DNA from: Tannerella forsythia
GTDB taxonomy: Bacteria; Bacteroidota; Bacteroidia; Bacteroidales; Tannerellaceae
Direction of reading: 5' to 3'
DNA: 64,000 nucleotides
Assembly: GCF_003860135.1 (NCBI RefSeq)
Contig: NZ_RQYN01000009.1
Coordinates: 1 to 64,000 of the forward strand
Under the pieces are notes generated by a model. The model was given only the letters and a program-made list of their open reading frames with translations. It was not told the origin of the DNA and ran no database searches. This document shows, in pieces, positions 25,222 through 32,594 of the stretch (its first letter is position 1; each line of letters opens with the position of its first letter). A program made the position numbers and the translations under genes.

Positions 25222-25640
25222 TTTAACCCAAATTACGCGATACACTGTTCAGTATTTACCATTAATCATGGACGTACGAATGTACGACGATGATTATGTC
25301 AGGCTTACAGCCCTCCGCCGAGATGCGATGCCTTTTCCCCCAACGCTTCGCATTGGGCTGAATTAAGGCGCCCTTTCAGGGCTTTTACAGCAATCAGCGT
25401 TCAGCCGGCCAACAACTCAACAAATAAACATTTCAACAACTCAACGCCCGCAAGGCATACAAGGGCTGAAAGCCCGATGCAATCAACAACCAACCCTTAT
25501 TTATCAGATACACAGAAGATTAATTAACTATTGACAATAAACCATTAACTATGTACCTCTACATCCGTATCAACAAATCTCAAACAGATGTGAAGGTGAT
25601 TTTTGTTTTACAAAAAATCTTTCTCGCGGAATTTTGAAGG
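25222..25640 (+). repeat. Dispersed mosaic intergenic element, copy A
   Basis: The element begins TTTAACCCAAATTACGCGAT and matches copy B at 56795-57245 for most of its length. The order of parts is the same: a TACGAATGTACGAC region, GTCAGGCTTACAGCC, the CCCAACGCTTCGCATTGGG hairpin, GCCCTTTCAGGGC, a low-complexity CAACTCAACAAATAAAC tract, AAGGGCTGAAAGCCCG, and finally TTTTGTTTTACAAAAAATC with a GCGGAAT end. It consists largely of short palindromes with 5-bp arms and carries no ORF of note. It explains most of the gap 25187-25764. Confidence 0.7.
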
Positions 25641-25659
25641 AAAAACAGGAAAAACAGAA

Positions 25660-25711
25660 GAGTGAAAAACGATAAGAGCATCTCTGCCAAGAAACTTTTC
25701 GTTTTTCACTC
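25660..25711. repeat. Long inverted repeat downstream of the epimerase gene
   Basis: GAGTGAAAAACG (25660-25671) and CGTTTTTCACTC (25700-25711) form a 12-bp perfect stem around 28 nt. It lies about 50 nt beyond the epimerase stop and may terminate or stabilise that transcript, though there is no clear T run. The same GTGAAAAACGA motif recurs many times at 37490-37860. Confidence 0.6.
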
Positions 25712-25764
25712 CTCATAACAGCTTCCGAAGTGGATAATTCACAAACGCCCGAAGAAGAACCGAG

Positions 25765-26919
25765 CTACTTCTTACGAACCTCAATGCCGATGCCCGGTCT
25801 ATCGGTAGGCTTCATGATACCATCCTGCAATGTTGCGCCGCGACACCAGTCCGATTCGGGTTTGATAAGCAGGCTGCCGTCAAGGTCGCAGAAATCGACG
25901 ACCGGAGCAAGCTGGGTTGCCGCCGAGATGGCGCATGAGCTTTCGGTCATGCAGCCGATCATCACCCGCATGTCGAGCGAGCGGGTCAGGTTAGCCATTT
26001 TCCATGCCTCACGTAATCCGGTACATTTCATCAGCTTGATGTTAATACCGCTGTAAGCACCTTTGAGTCGCGGGATGTCCGTCAGCCGCTGCACGGCCTC
26101 ATCGGCAAAAACAGGTAGCGGGCTATGCTCCGTGACCCACGCATTATCGTCGAGTTTTTTCTTCGACATGGGCTGTTCAACCATTACGATCCCCTTTTCT
26201 TTCAGCCACAAAATCATATCGAGTGCCTGATGCTTGTCTGTCCAGCCCTGATTGGCATCGACGGCGAGCGGGATATCAGTCACTTCACGAATCGTCTCGA
26301 TCATCGTTTTATCATGCTCCGTCCCAAGCTTGACTTTCAGGATGCGGAAATCGTTGAGGTACTCTTTCGTCTTTTTGCGAACGACATCGGGCTCGTCAAT
26401 ACCGATCGTGTACGTCGTCGGAGGAATGTGATCCAGATTCAGTCCCCAGATTTTGTACCACGGCTGCCCCATAAGCTTGCCCACGAGGTCGTGCAGTGCA
26501 ATGTCGACGGCGGCTTTCGCGGCCGTATTATTTTCGCCGAGACGATCGACATACGTCAGAATATCCTCCATCTCGAACGGACTGTGGAAACGGTCTAACT
26601 TCACCCGCTCCAGAAAAGCGCATACGGAAGCCTGCGATTCGCCCAGATATTGGGGCATGGAGGCTTCGCCGTATCCCGTCACACCGTCGTATTCGATTTT
26701 TGTGCGGACGGTCGGTGTCATGGTGCGCGAATAAGTAGATACGGTGAATGTATATCTCAGCTGTAAATCGACCGGCTCGAATGTCAATTTCATTTTGCCG
26801 TCGAGAGCAGCCGACTTCATCAGGGTGAACGGTGCGGCATGCGATGAGTCGAGAGACAGGCTGCCTGCCGCCGCTGCGAACGCTGCCGTTTTTAGAAAAT
26901 TCCTGCGATTCTGTTTCAT
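25765..26919 (-). CDS. Dipeptide epimerase (enolase superfamily) with Tat-like signal
   Basis: The 384-residue protein is a muconate-lactonizing/mandelate-racemase-type enzyme, most like L-Ala-D/L-Glu epimerases. Catalytic and metal-binding blocks are visible: LKVKLG (KxK acid/base pair), PLAVDANQGW (metal Asp), GIVMVEQPM (metal Glu), PVFADEAVQ (metal Asp) and NIKLMKCTGL (second base). The N-terminus reads MKQNRRNFLKTAAFAAAAG, a twin-arginine-type signal, so periplasmic export is likely if a Tat system exists. Its ATG overlaps the stop of the NlpC/P60 gene as ATGA, indicating coupled translation. The pair suggests that murein peptides are cut to L-Ala-D-Glu and then epimerised. Confidence 0.9.
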   Translation of the reverse strand: MKQNRRNFLKTAAFAAAAGSLSLDSSHAAPFTLMKSAALDGKMKLTFEPVDLQLRYTFTVSTYSRTMTPTVRTKIEYDGVTGYGEASMPQYLGESQASVCAFLERVKLDRFHSPFEMEDILTYVDRLGENNTAAKAAVDIALHDLVGKLMGQPWYKIWGLNLDHIPPTTYTIGIDEPDVVRKKTKEYLNDFRILKVKLGTEHDKTMIETIREVTDIPLAVDANQGWTDKHQALDMILWLKEKGIVMVEQPMSKKKLDDNAWVTEHSPLPVFADEAVQRLTDIPRLKGAYSGINIKLMKCTGLREAWKMANLTRSLDMRVMIGCMTESSCAISAATQLAPVVDFCDLDGSLLIKPESDWCRGATLQDGIMKPTDRPGIGIEVRKK

Positions 26920-27992
26920 TGTTTGTTCCATGTGTTTTGGTAATACGGATTATTTTTAATCGTGCTGATTCCGGGCCATTCGCGAGCGCCGATGATACGA
27001 CAGGCACGTACAAACTCCGACGCGTTCAGCGCATCGTAGTTCGGAGCAGACGGGTTAAGGCTGCCGACCTTTACCTGTGTTGCCTCATGGATAAATTCAT
27101 CGTTGCCCATATAAATCCCGACATGACGGATGCGGTCTCGGTTCTTCCCGAAGAAAAGCAAATCACCCGGACGAAGATTCCCGTATCCGTTCGCGATATC
27201 GATCTGTTCGCCGGTGACGCACTGCTGCGACGCATCCCGTTGCAGAATCAGTCCGTGAAGGAAGAAAACCGTCTTGACGAGGCCGCTGCAATCCATCGCT
27301 TTCGACGATGTGCCGCCCCAGAGGTAAGGCACACCCATAAATGACTGTGCGGTAGCAAGAATACTTTCTGCGGTCAGGTCGATACGTTTCAGCCATTCGT
27401 CGATTGGCCGCGCTTCGGCCTTCAGGACAAAAGCCTTTCGCCCGTCGGGATACGAAACGCGGTAGAACGCTCCCTTTTTACCTTCGAGGCGAAGGATATT
27501 ACCCGCCACCAAGTCCGAAACAGGAGGAGACTTCCGGTCGGCAAGCGAATAAGCAAAGCCGTGATGAGCCAGAAAAATGATTTTCGGAGCATCTGTCCAT
27601 GCCGTAAATGTAGCGGCATTCATCTCGGTCACATTGCCGGACTTCGTATATCCCGTATAATTGTCGGGCGTTTGAATACGCAACCAGCCGTCGTGCCGCT
27701 CCAAAATACGAACAGGGGTGCCCAGTAGCGCCTGTGTCGCCATTTCGGCAGGATACCTGCCCTGCGTACGAATGCTGGCGACCGAAAGCGTTACCACGCC
27801 ATACGTCCGTTCGCCCATCGCGGCGGAAGGCTCGAGCGGAACAGGCAACGTTTGAAGGCTTAGTCGGCGTACGGGAACCGTGTCTTGAGGCGTTGACCGT
27901 ACCGTATCTTTTGTTGCGAGAGGACTTCCCTCCACTGTTGTCAGCGAAGCGAAGCATAAAAGCACGAGAGCAAAATATCGAAATCGTTTCAT
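26916..27992 (-). CDS. NlpC/P60 family murein endopeptidase with SH3-like domains
   Basis: The 358-residue exported protein (signal peptide MKRFRYFALVLLCFASLTTVEG) resembles YkfC-type gamma-D-glutamyl-diamino-acid endopeptidases. Two bacterial SH3-like regions occur at about 60-115 (TPVRILERHDGWLRIQTPDNYTGY) and 140-195. The C-terminal NlpC/P60 domain has the catalytic Cys in AMDCSGLVKTVFF, the His in RIRHVGIYMGND, and the following FIHEATQV segment. The start at 27992 is chosen because it opens the signal peptide; a longer frame extends upstream without good features. It forms a two-gene operon with the epimerase. Confidence 0.92.
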   Translation of the reverse strand: MKRFRYFALVLLCFASLTTVEGSPLATKDTVRSTPQDTVPVRRLSLQTLPVPLEPSAAMGERTYGVVTLSVASIRTQGRYPAEMATQALLGTPVRILERHDGWLRIQTPDNYTGYTKSGNVTEMNAATFTAWTDAPKIIFLAHHGFAYSLADRKSPPVSDLVAGNILRLEGKKGAFYRVSYPDGRKAFVLKAEARPIDEWLKRIDLTAESILATAQSFMGVPYLWGGTSSKAMDCSGLVKTVFFLHGLILQRDASQQCVTGEQIDIANGYGNLRPGDLLFFGKNRDRIRHVGIYMGNDEFIHEATQVKVGSLNPSAPNYDALNASEFVRACRIIGAREWPGISTIKNNPYYQNTWNKQ

Positions 27993-28015
27993 GATATAAT
28001 CCCTAAAAAAACGCC

Positions 28016-28023
28016 TAAAGATA
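28016..28023 (-). promoter_or_regulatory. Weak -7 element for the NlpC/P60-epimerase operon
   Basis: TATCTTTA on the minus strand differs from TAnnTTTG at one position, and TTTT lies 20 nt upstream. It sits 24 nt before the chosen ATG at 27992. Confidence 0.35.
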
Positions 28024-28281
28024 AGACATATTTTACGAATATAAAAAATGAAACTCAGTCCCTCTTTTGACCATATAATCGCAAATAAATGGCTAAGAAA
28101 AGATAACAAATATTCAGAAAAGCGATTATTTTCTACGGATCCCGAAAGAGAACTAGACACAGGATACGATATTCATTCCATCATAACCCATCTTTTTTTA
28201 CTCGTGATGCAGCGTTTGGGATCTTTTTCGCATCATGCTTTATGTAAAGATTAGAACACAGTGTTTAAAAACAATTGTATC

Positions 28282-29085
28282 ATGAAAAAAAAGCTACTCT
28301 TATTATTTGTTATGTCCGCACTGACCGGAGCGATGCACCTCCTGCAGGCACAACCGGATTACAGGCCCAAAAAGGGTTACGTGCATCTGAAGAACGGAAC
28401 CGTACTAAAAGGAAAGTACATCTATGCCCCGACCCTCGATAGAGTCAGGGTGATGAGTGGCGGAGAGTCACTCGTCTTCTCCACGGACGAAATCGAAAAA
28501 ATATCGAACGGAAAAGGAGCAAACATTGTCAGGACGGAAGAAAGTAAACCGTTTTCCTACAAGTCTCGGCATTTGTTCAGTCTGAATGAACTGGGAATTC
28601 TGATCGGCAATGCGGACAACGAACTGAAAGCACCTTTTATTTTCAACACTTCTCTTCATTACCGGCTTTGGAGAGGACTGTCCGCCGGAGCGGGTACGGG
28701 CGTGGAGATTTATAAAGAAGCCTATTTACCCGTCTTCGCGCATGTGATGTATACGTTTGGGGACAATCAGCGCGTTTCGCCTTTTGTATCGTTACAGGGA
28801 GGATATGAGATTCCGCTCGAAGGCTCTCGTCTGAAGTATGTGGATATCCGACCGCCGAGGCATGATTGGATCGGGCCTCCACCGGAAGTCACCGATACGA
28901 AAGCTAAAGGAGGCTGGCTTATTCATCCGTCCGTCGGATTTATTTATCAACTGAGCGAAGGGTTTGCCATGGGGCTTTCGGTAGGCTACCGTCATCATTC
29001 GTTACGCTACAGAGCTAACGAAGATTATTCGATGGACGTAAAATATGATCGTCTCTCTGTGAAATTAGGATTTATCTTCAATTAA
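28282..29085 (+). CDS. Exported outer-membrane beta-barrel-like protein, unknown function
   Basis: The 267-residue protein has a signal peptide (MKKKLLLLFVMSALTGAMHLLQAQ). A small N-terminal domain follows (GYVHLKNGTVLKGKYIYAP ... LVFSTDEIEKISNGK), resembling the 'NG.VlkGki' motif of exported Bacteroidetes proteins. The rest has alternating amphipathic strands with aromatic ends up to LSVKLGFIFN, typical of small outer-membrane barrels. The ATG at 28282 is used because the upstream GTG adds only non-signal residues. A LVIVD-repeat lipoprotein gene follows 12 nt later, probably in the same operon. Confidence 0.75.
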   Translation: MKKKLLLLFVMSALTGAMHLLQAQPDYRPKKGYVHLKNGTVLKGKYIYAPTLDRVRVMSGGESLVFSTDEIEKISNGKGANIVRTEESKPFSYKSRHLFSLNELGILIGNADNELKAPFIFNTSLHYRLWRGLSAGAGTGVEIYKEAYLPVFAHVMYTFGDNQRVSPFVSLQGGYEIPLEGSRLKYVDIRPPRHDWIGPPPEVTDTKAKGGWLIHPSVGFIYQLSEGFAMGLSVGYRHHSLRYRANEDYSMDVKYDRLSVKLGFIFN

Positions 29086-29097
29086 AAAAACTGCTTT

Positions 29098-30408
29098 ATG
29101 AAACGTTTTCATCTTATTTTATCTGCAATTTGTTCGATATTGCTGCTATCAGCATGTGTCGACGAATATTCCGAAACGTACACGGCCTATACTCCGGTGT
29201 ATCTGTCGTACGGCGATTTGCGAAGCGCCGTCAAGCCCTCCTCTCCCCGTTCGATCGAGAAACCCGGGAAGATTTACTTTAAGGGAGAGATGTTATATAT
29301 CGTCGAGCGTCTAAAAGGTATTCACATGGTCGATGTGTCCGATCGTTCCCATCCGCAAAACGTGCGGTTTGTAGAACTTCCGGGCTGTGTAGACCTGGCA
29401 GTCAAGAACAACACGCTTTATGCCGACAGTTACGTCGATCTCGTAGCGCTCGATATTTCCGATCCGAAGCAAGTGAAAGAAATCGCGCGCCTCAAGGATG
29501 CTTTTCCCTACACCATACCTCCGACCGAACGGCCGCTACGCGTCGATCGTGTCGATCGAGAAAAAGGAGTTGTGATCGACTGGACAGAGCAAAAAATCAC
29601 CCGTAAGATCGAAGAAAGACCCCGCATTTACTATCCCATGCGCCCGTGGGACAACTGGCACAAAAGAAACGATTTCTTGAGCCTCGGAGGGAATTCCGGT
29701 TCTCCGGGTTCGACCGGTCCGACCTTCGGAAAAGCCGGATCTATGGCACGCTTCGGGTTGTACGACTCATACCTGTATGCCGTCGACAACACGAGCGTTC
29801 AACGGTTCGATGTTTCGGAAGAGCGCTCACCGAAGAAACACGGTAGCCCCCAACATGTCGGAGGCAGCATCGAAACGATGTTTATTTACGACAAGCATAT
29901 CTTTTTCGGAACCCGCTCGGGCATGCTGGTCTATTCGCTTGAAAATCCCGTCATGTTGCAACATAAAGCGAGTTACTGGCACATCACCGCCTGCGATCCC
30001 GTGGTGGTCGAAAACGGATACGCCTATGTTACGCTCCGAGCAGGAGTGCAATGCCGGAATCAAAGTATCAACCGGTTAGATGTGCTCAAACTGTCGGACG
30101 ACTACCGGACAATTACCCCCGTAAACATGGTCAATATGAGCGAGCCTTACGGCTTGGGCATCGATAAAGAGATGTTGTTTATCTGTGACGGAAAAGCCGG
30201 TTTGAAGGTATTCGATGTCACCGACAAAAAGAAAATCGAAAACCACCTGATCGCCGAATTTCCGTCGATTCAGGCTTTCGACGTCATCCCCGTCAACGGT
30301 TACCTGTTTATGATCGGCGACGACGGCTTCTATCTCTACGACTATTCAAACCCGAAGCAAATTAAGCTGACCGGAAAAATCCCGGTCGTCAAAAAAGGAG
30401 AAAAGTAA
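29098..30408 (+). CDS. LVIVD-repeat beta-propeller lipoprotein
   Basis: The 436-residue protein has a lipoprotein signal (LILSAICSILLLSAC, cysteine near residue 20). The repeat blocks of the LVIVD family follow: GIHMVDVSDRSHPQNVRFVELPG, LVALDISDPKQVKEIARL, GLKVFDVTDKKKIENHLIAEF and GFYLYDYSNPKQIKLTGKIP. These repeats predict a beta-propeller on the outer membrane or cell surface. The ligand is unknown. It lies 12 nt after the barrel-like protein gene, so the two may act together in the envelope. Confidence 0.85.
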   Translation: MKRFHLILSAICSILLLSACVDEYSETYTAYTPVYLSYGDLRSAVKPSSPRSIEKPGKIYFKGEMLYIVERLKGIHMVDVSDRSHPQNVRFVELPGCVDLAVKNNTLYADSYVDLVALDISDPKQVKEIARLKDAFPYTIPPTERPLRVDRVDREKGVVIDWTEQKITRKIEERPRIYYPMRPWDNWHKRNDFLSLGGNSGSPGSTGPTFGKAGSMARFGLYDSYLYAVDNTSVQRFDVSEERSPKKHGSPQHVGGSIETMFIYDKHIFFGTRSGMLVYSLENPVMLQHKASYWHITACDPVVVENGYAYVTLRAGVQCRNQSINRLDVLKLSDDYRTITPVNMVNMSEPYGLGIDKEMLFICDGKAGLKVFDVTDKKKIENHLIAEFPSIQAFDVIPVNGYLFMIGDDGFYLYDYSNPKQIKLTGKIPVVKKGEK

Positions 30409-30478
30409 ATAGTTCGAAAAAAGACAGAGTCTGAAAAGAAAAATCCCTGCACAAACATCCCAAACCGGATTTTCTATG

Positions 30479-30486
30479 TAAATTTG
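30479..30486 (+). promoter_or_regulatory. -7 element for the DUF4301 gene
   Basis: TAAATTTG matches TAnnTTTG and predicts a start near 30492, about 22 nt before the ATG at 30514. No clear -33 box is visible. Confidence 0.4.
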
Positions 30487-30513
30487 TGAGCGAATCATAT
30501 AGCAAGAAGAAAT

Positions 30514-32034
30514 ATGTTAACATCTAATGACCTTCAGCTATTGGCTGAAAAGAAGATTACGGAAACCGGTTTACAGGAGCAACTGGATCGTTTTGTGAAG
30601 GGATTTCCATTTCTGGAGATCAAAGCATCGGCGTCGGTCGCGAAAGGAATCCGCGCGATATCGGACGAGGAGCGCCCAAAATACATCGACCGCTGGAAAA
30701 CGTATCTGGCGCAGAATAAGAAAATAATCAAATTCGTGCCGGCTTCGGGGGCAGCCAGTCGCATGTTTAAAGACTTGTTCAGCTTCCTGTCGGCCTCGTA
30801 CGAGGTTCCCACAACACCCTTTGAGAAGAAATTTTTCGACGAAATCGGGCGATTCGCCTTTTATCAATCACTCGATGCTTGTTGCCAACAAAACGAAGGG
30901 CAGGATATTCCATCGCTGCTGGTTGCGGGTCAATACAAGGCGATCGTCAGTAATCTGCTCGAAGAAAAAGGTCTGAATTACGGAGCACTGCCGAAAGGCT
31001 TGCTACAATTTCATACGTATGCGGACGGTGTGCGGACGGCGCTTGAAGAACATCTCGTCGAAGGAGCGCTATATGCGAAAAACCATGCAGGCGAGGTGAA
31101 TATTCATCTGACCGTTTCGCCCGAACATCAGCCGTTGTTTGAGCAATTAGTCAAGGAAACGACGCCAGCTTACGAAAAAGCGTTCGGAGTGCGTTATTCG
31201 GTATCGTTCAGCACGCAGCAGTCCAGCACCGACACCGTGGCCGTGGATACGAAAAACGAGCTGTTCCGCGATGCCGACGGACAGCTTGTATTCCGTCCGG
31301 GAGGGCACGGGGCACTCATCGGCAATCTGAATGCGATGGATGCCGATATCGTATTTATCAAAAACATCGACAACGTAGTGCCCGACCATTTCAAAGACGC
31401 TACGGTCACGTACAAGCAGCTTTTGGCCGGAATACTCGTCGACCTGCAATCACGGATCGCCGACTACCTGAAACTGATCGACAGCGGCCGCTATACGCCG
31501 GAGCAGGTGACCGAGATGATCCGCTTCGTCGAAGATGAACTGTGCATCGAAAATCCGGAGCTGGAGTACCTCGAAGATGTCGAAGTGATTCTTTACATCA
31601 AACGGAAGTTACTGCGCCCGCTGCGCGTGTGCGGCATGGTGAAAAATGTGGGAGAACCGGGCGGAGGGCCTTTCTTTGCCGTCAACCCCGATAGGACTGT
31701 TTCGTTGCAGATTCTCGAAAGCTCACAGATTGACATGGAGAAACCCGAAGCTCGTCAATTCTTCGAGCAGGGAACGCACTTTAATCCGGTCGACCTTGTT
31801 TGCGCCCTGAAAAGCCCAGACGGAACGAAATACAACCTGCCGGATTTCGTCGACAAGAATACGGGTTTTATCTCGCAGAAGAGCAAAGACGGACGCGAGC
31901 TGAAAGCGCTTGAGCTACCGGGTTTGTGGAACGGCGCCATGAGCGATTGGAATACGGTATTTGTCGAAGTGCCGATCGAAACGTTCAATCCGGTCAAAAC
32001 CGTCAACGACTTGCTGCGTCCGCAACATCAGTAA
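30514..32034 (+). CDS. DUF4301 family protein
   Basis: The 506-residue cytoplasmic protein resembles DUF4301, a family common in Bacteroidetes. Conserved-looking segments are KFVPASGAASRMFKDLF, PKGLLQFHTY, RPGGHGALIGNLNAMDADIVFIKNIDNVVPD and RVCGMVKNVGEPGGGPFF. The GHGALIGNL and DADIVFIKNIDN blocks resemble nucleotidyltransferase-type sugar-nucleotide enzymes, but that resemblance is an inference. It appears to be a single-gene unit. Confidence 0.88.
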   Translation: MLTSNDLQLLAEKKITETGLQEQLDRFVKGFPFLEIKASASVAKGIRAISDEERPKYIDRWKTYLAQNKKIIKFVPASGAASRMFKDLFSFLSASYEVPTTPFEKKFFDEIGRFAFYQSLDACCQQNEGQDIPSLLVAGQYKAIVSNLLEEKGLNYGALPKGLLQFHTYADGVRTALEEHLVEGALYAKNHAGEVNIHLTVSPEHQPLFEQLVKETTPAYEKAFGVRYSVSFSTQQSSTDTVAVDTKNELFRDADGQLVFRPGGHGALIGNLNAMDADIVFIKNIDNVVPDHFKDATVTYKQLLAGILVDLQSRIADYLKLIDSGRYTPEQVTEMIRFVEDELCIENPELEYLEDVEVILYIKRKLLRPLRVCGMVKNVGEPGGGPFFAVNPDRTVSLQILESSQIDMEKPEARQFFEQGTHFNPVDLVCALKSPDGTKYNLPDFVDKNTGFISQKSKDGRELKALELPGLWNGAMSDWNTVFVEVPIETFNPVKTVNDLLRPQHQ

Positions 32035-32088
32035 AGGCGGACGGGCAGTTTTTTTACGGGCAGCCGTATGGCTTTCAAACTTTTTATG

Positions 32089-32096
32089 TATGTTTG
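32089..32096 (+). promoter_or_regulatory. -7 element for the collagen-like lipoprotein gene
   Basis: TATGTTTG matches TAnnTTTG and predicts a start near 32102, about 20 nt before the ATG at 32123. The -33 element is unclear. Confidence 0.4.
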
Positions 32097-32122
32097 CAAC
32101 ACAAATTTTAAAATAAAGAACG

Positions 32123-32590
32123 ATGAAAAAGATTGGGTTATTGATATGTGTGCTGGCCATGGCGCTTACCTCGTGCGAAGGTCCGATGGGCCCTCCCGGA
32201 CCTCCGGGAGCATCGGGAGAAAAGCTGAACTGGAAAATCGTATATTATACGGTGAAGGCCGAAGACTGGAAACTCCTCGGGAAGCAAGATGCAATCGGCT
32301 CACATTTTATGTATGAGTTCAAGGAAAATGCCCTGACCAAAACGATTTATAAGGATGGCAAAATTGTCGGTTATCTGATACAGGACGAAGGAAAGAGTTC
32401 GGAAGTACAGACTCCGTTGCCTTATACCATCCCGCTGGGAAAAGAAGCGAACGGCAAAACGGAATTATGGTCTGAAATCTATACGTTCGATTTTATGCCC
32501 GGCTCCATTGCTTTCCACTTATTCTACAGTGATTTTTACACCGGAAATCCTCCGCCGACATGCACGTTCCGCATCGTCATGAACTGGTAA
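32123..32590 (+). CDS. Small lipoprotein with short collagen-like stretch
   Basis: The 155-residue protein has a lipoprotein signal (MKKIGLLICVLAMALTSC). The sequence after the cysteine includes GPMGPPGPPGASG, four Gly-X-Y triplets. The remaining 120 or so residues look like a compact beta domain (NWKIVYYTVKAEDWKLLG ... TCTFRIVMNW). Similar 'lipobox plus GPxGPxG' proteins occur in Bacteroidetes, where the short collagen-like part acts as a spacer. The function is unknown. The methyltransferase gene starts four bases after its stop, so the two are co-transcribed. Confidence 0.8.
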   Translation: MKKIGLLICVLAMALTSCEGPMGPPGPPGASGEKLNWKIVYYTVKAEDWKLLGKQDAIGSHFMYEFKENALTKTIYKDGKIVGYLIQDEGKSSEVQTPLPYTIPLGKEANGKTELWSEIYTFDFMPGSIAFHLFYSDFYTGNPPPTCTFRIVMNW

Positions 32591-32594
32591 GACG

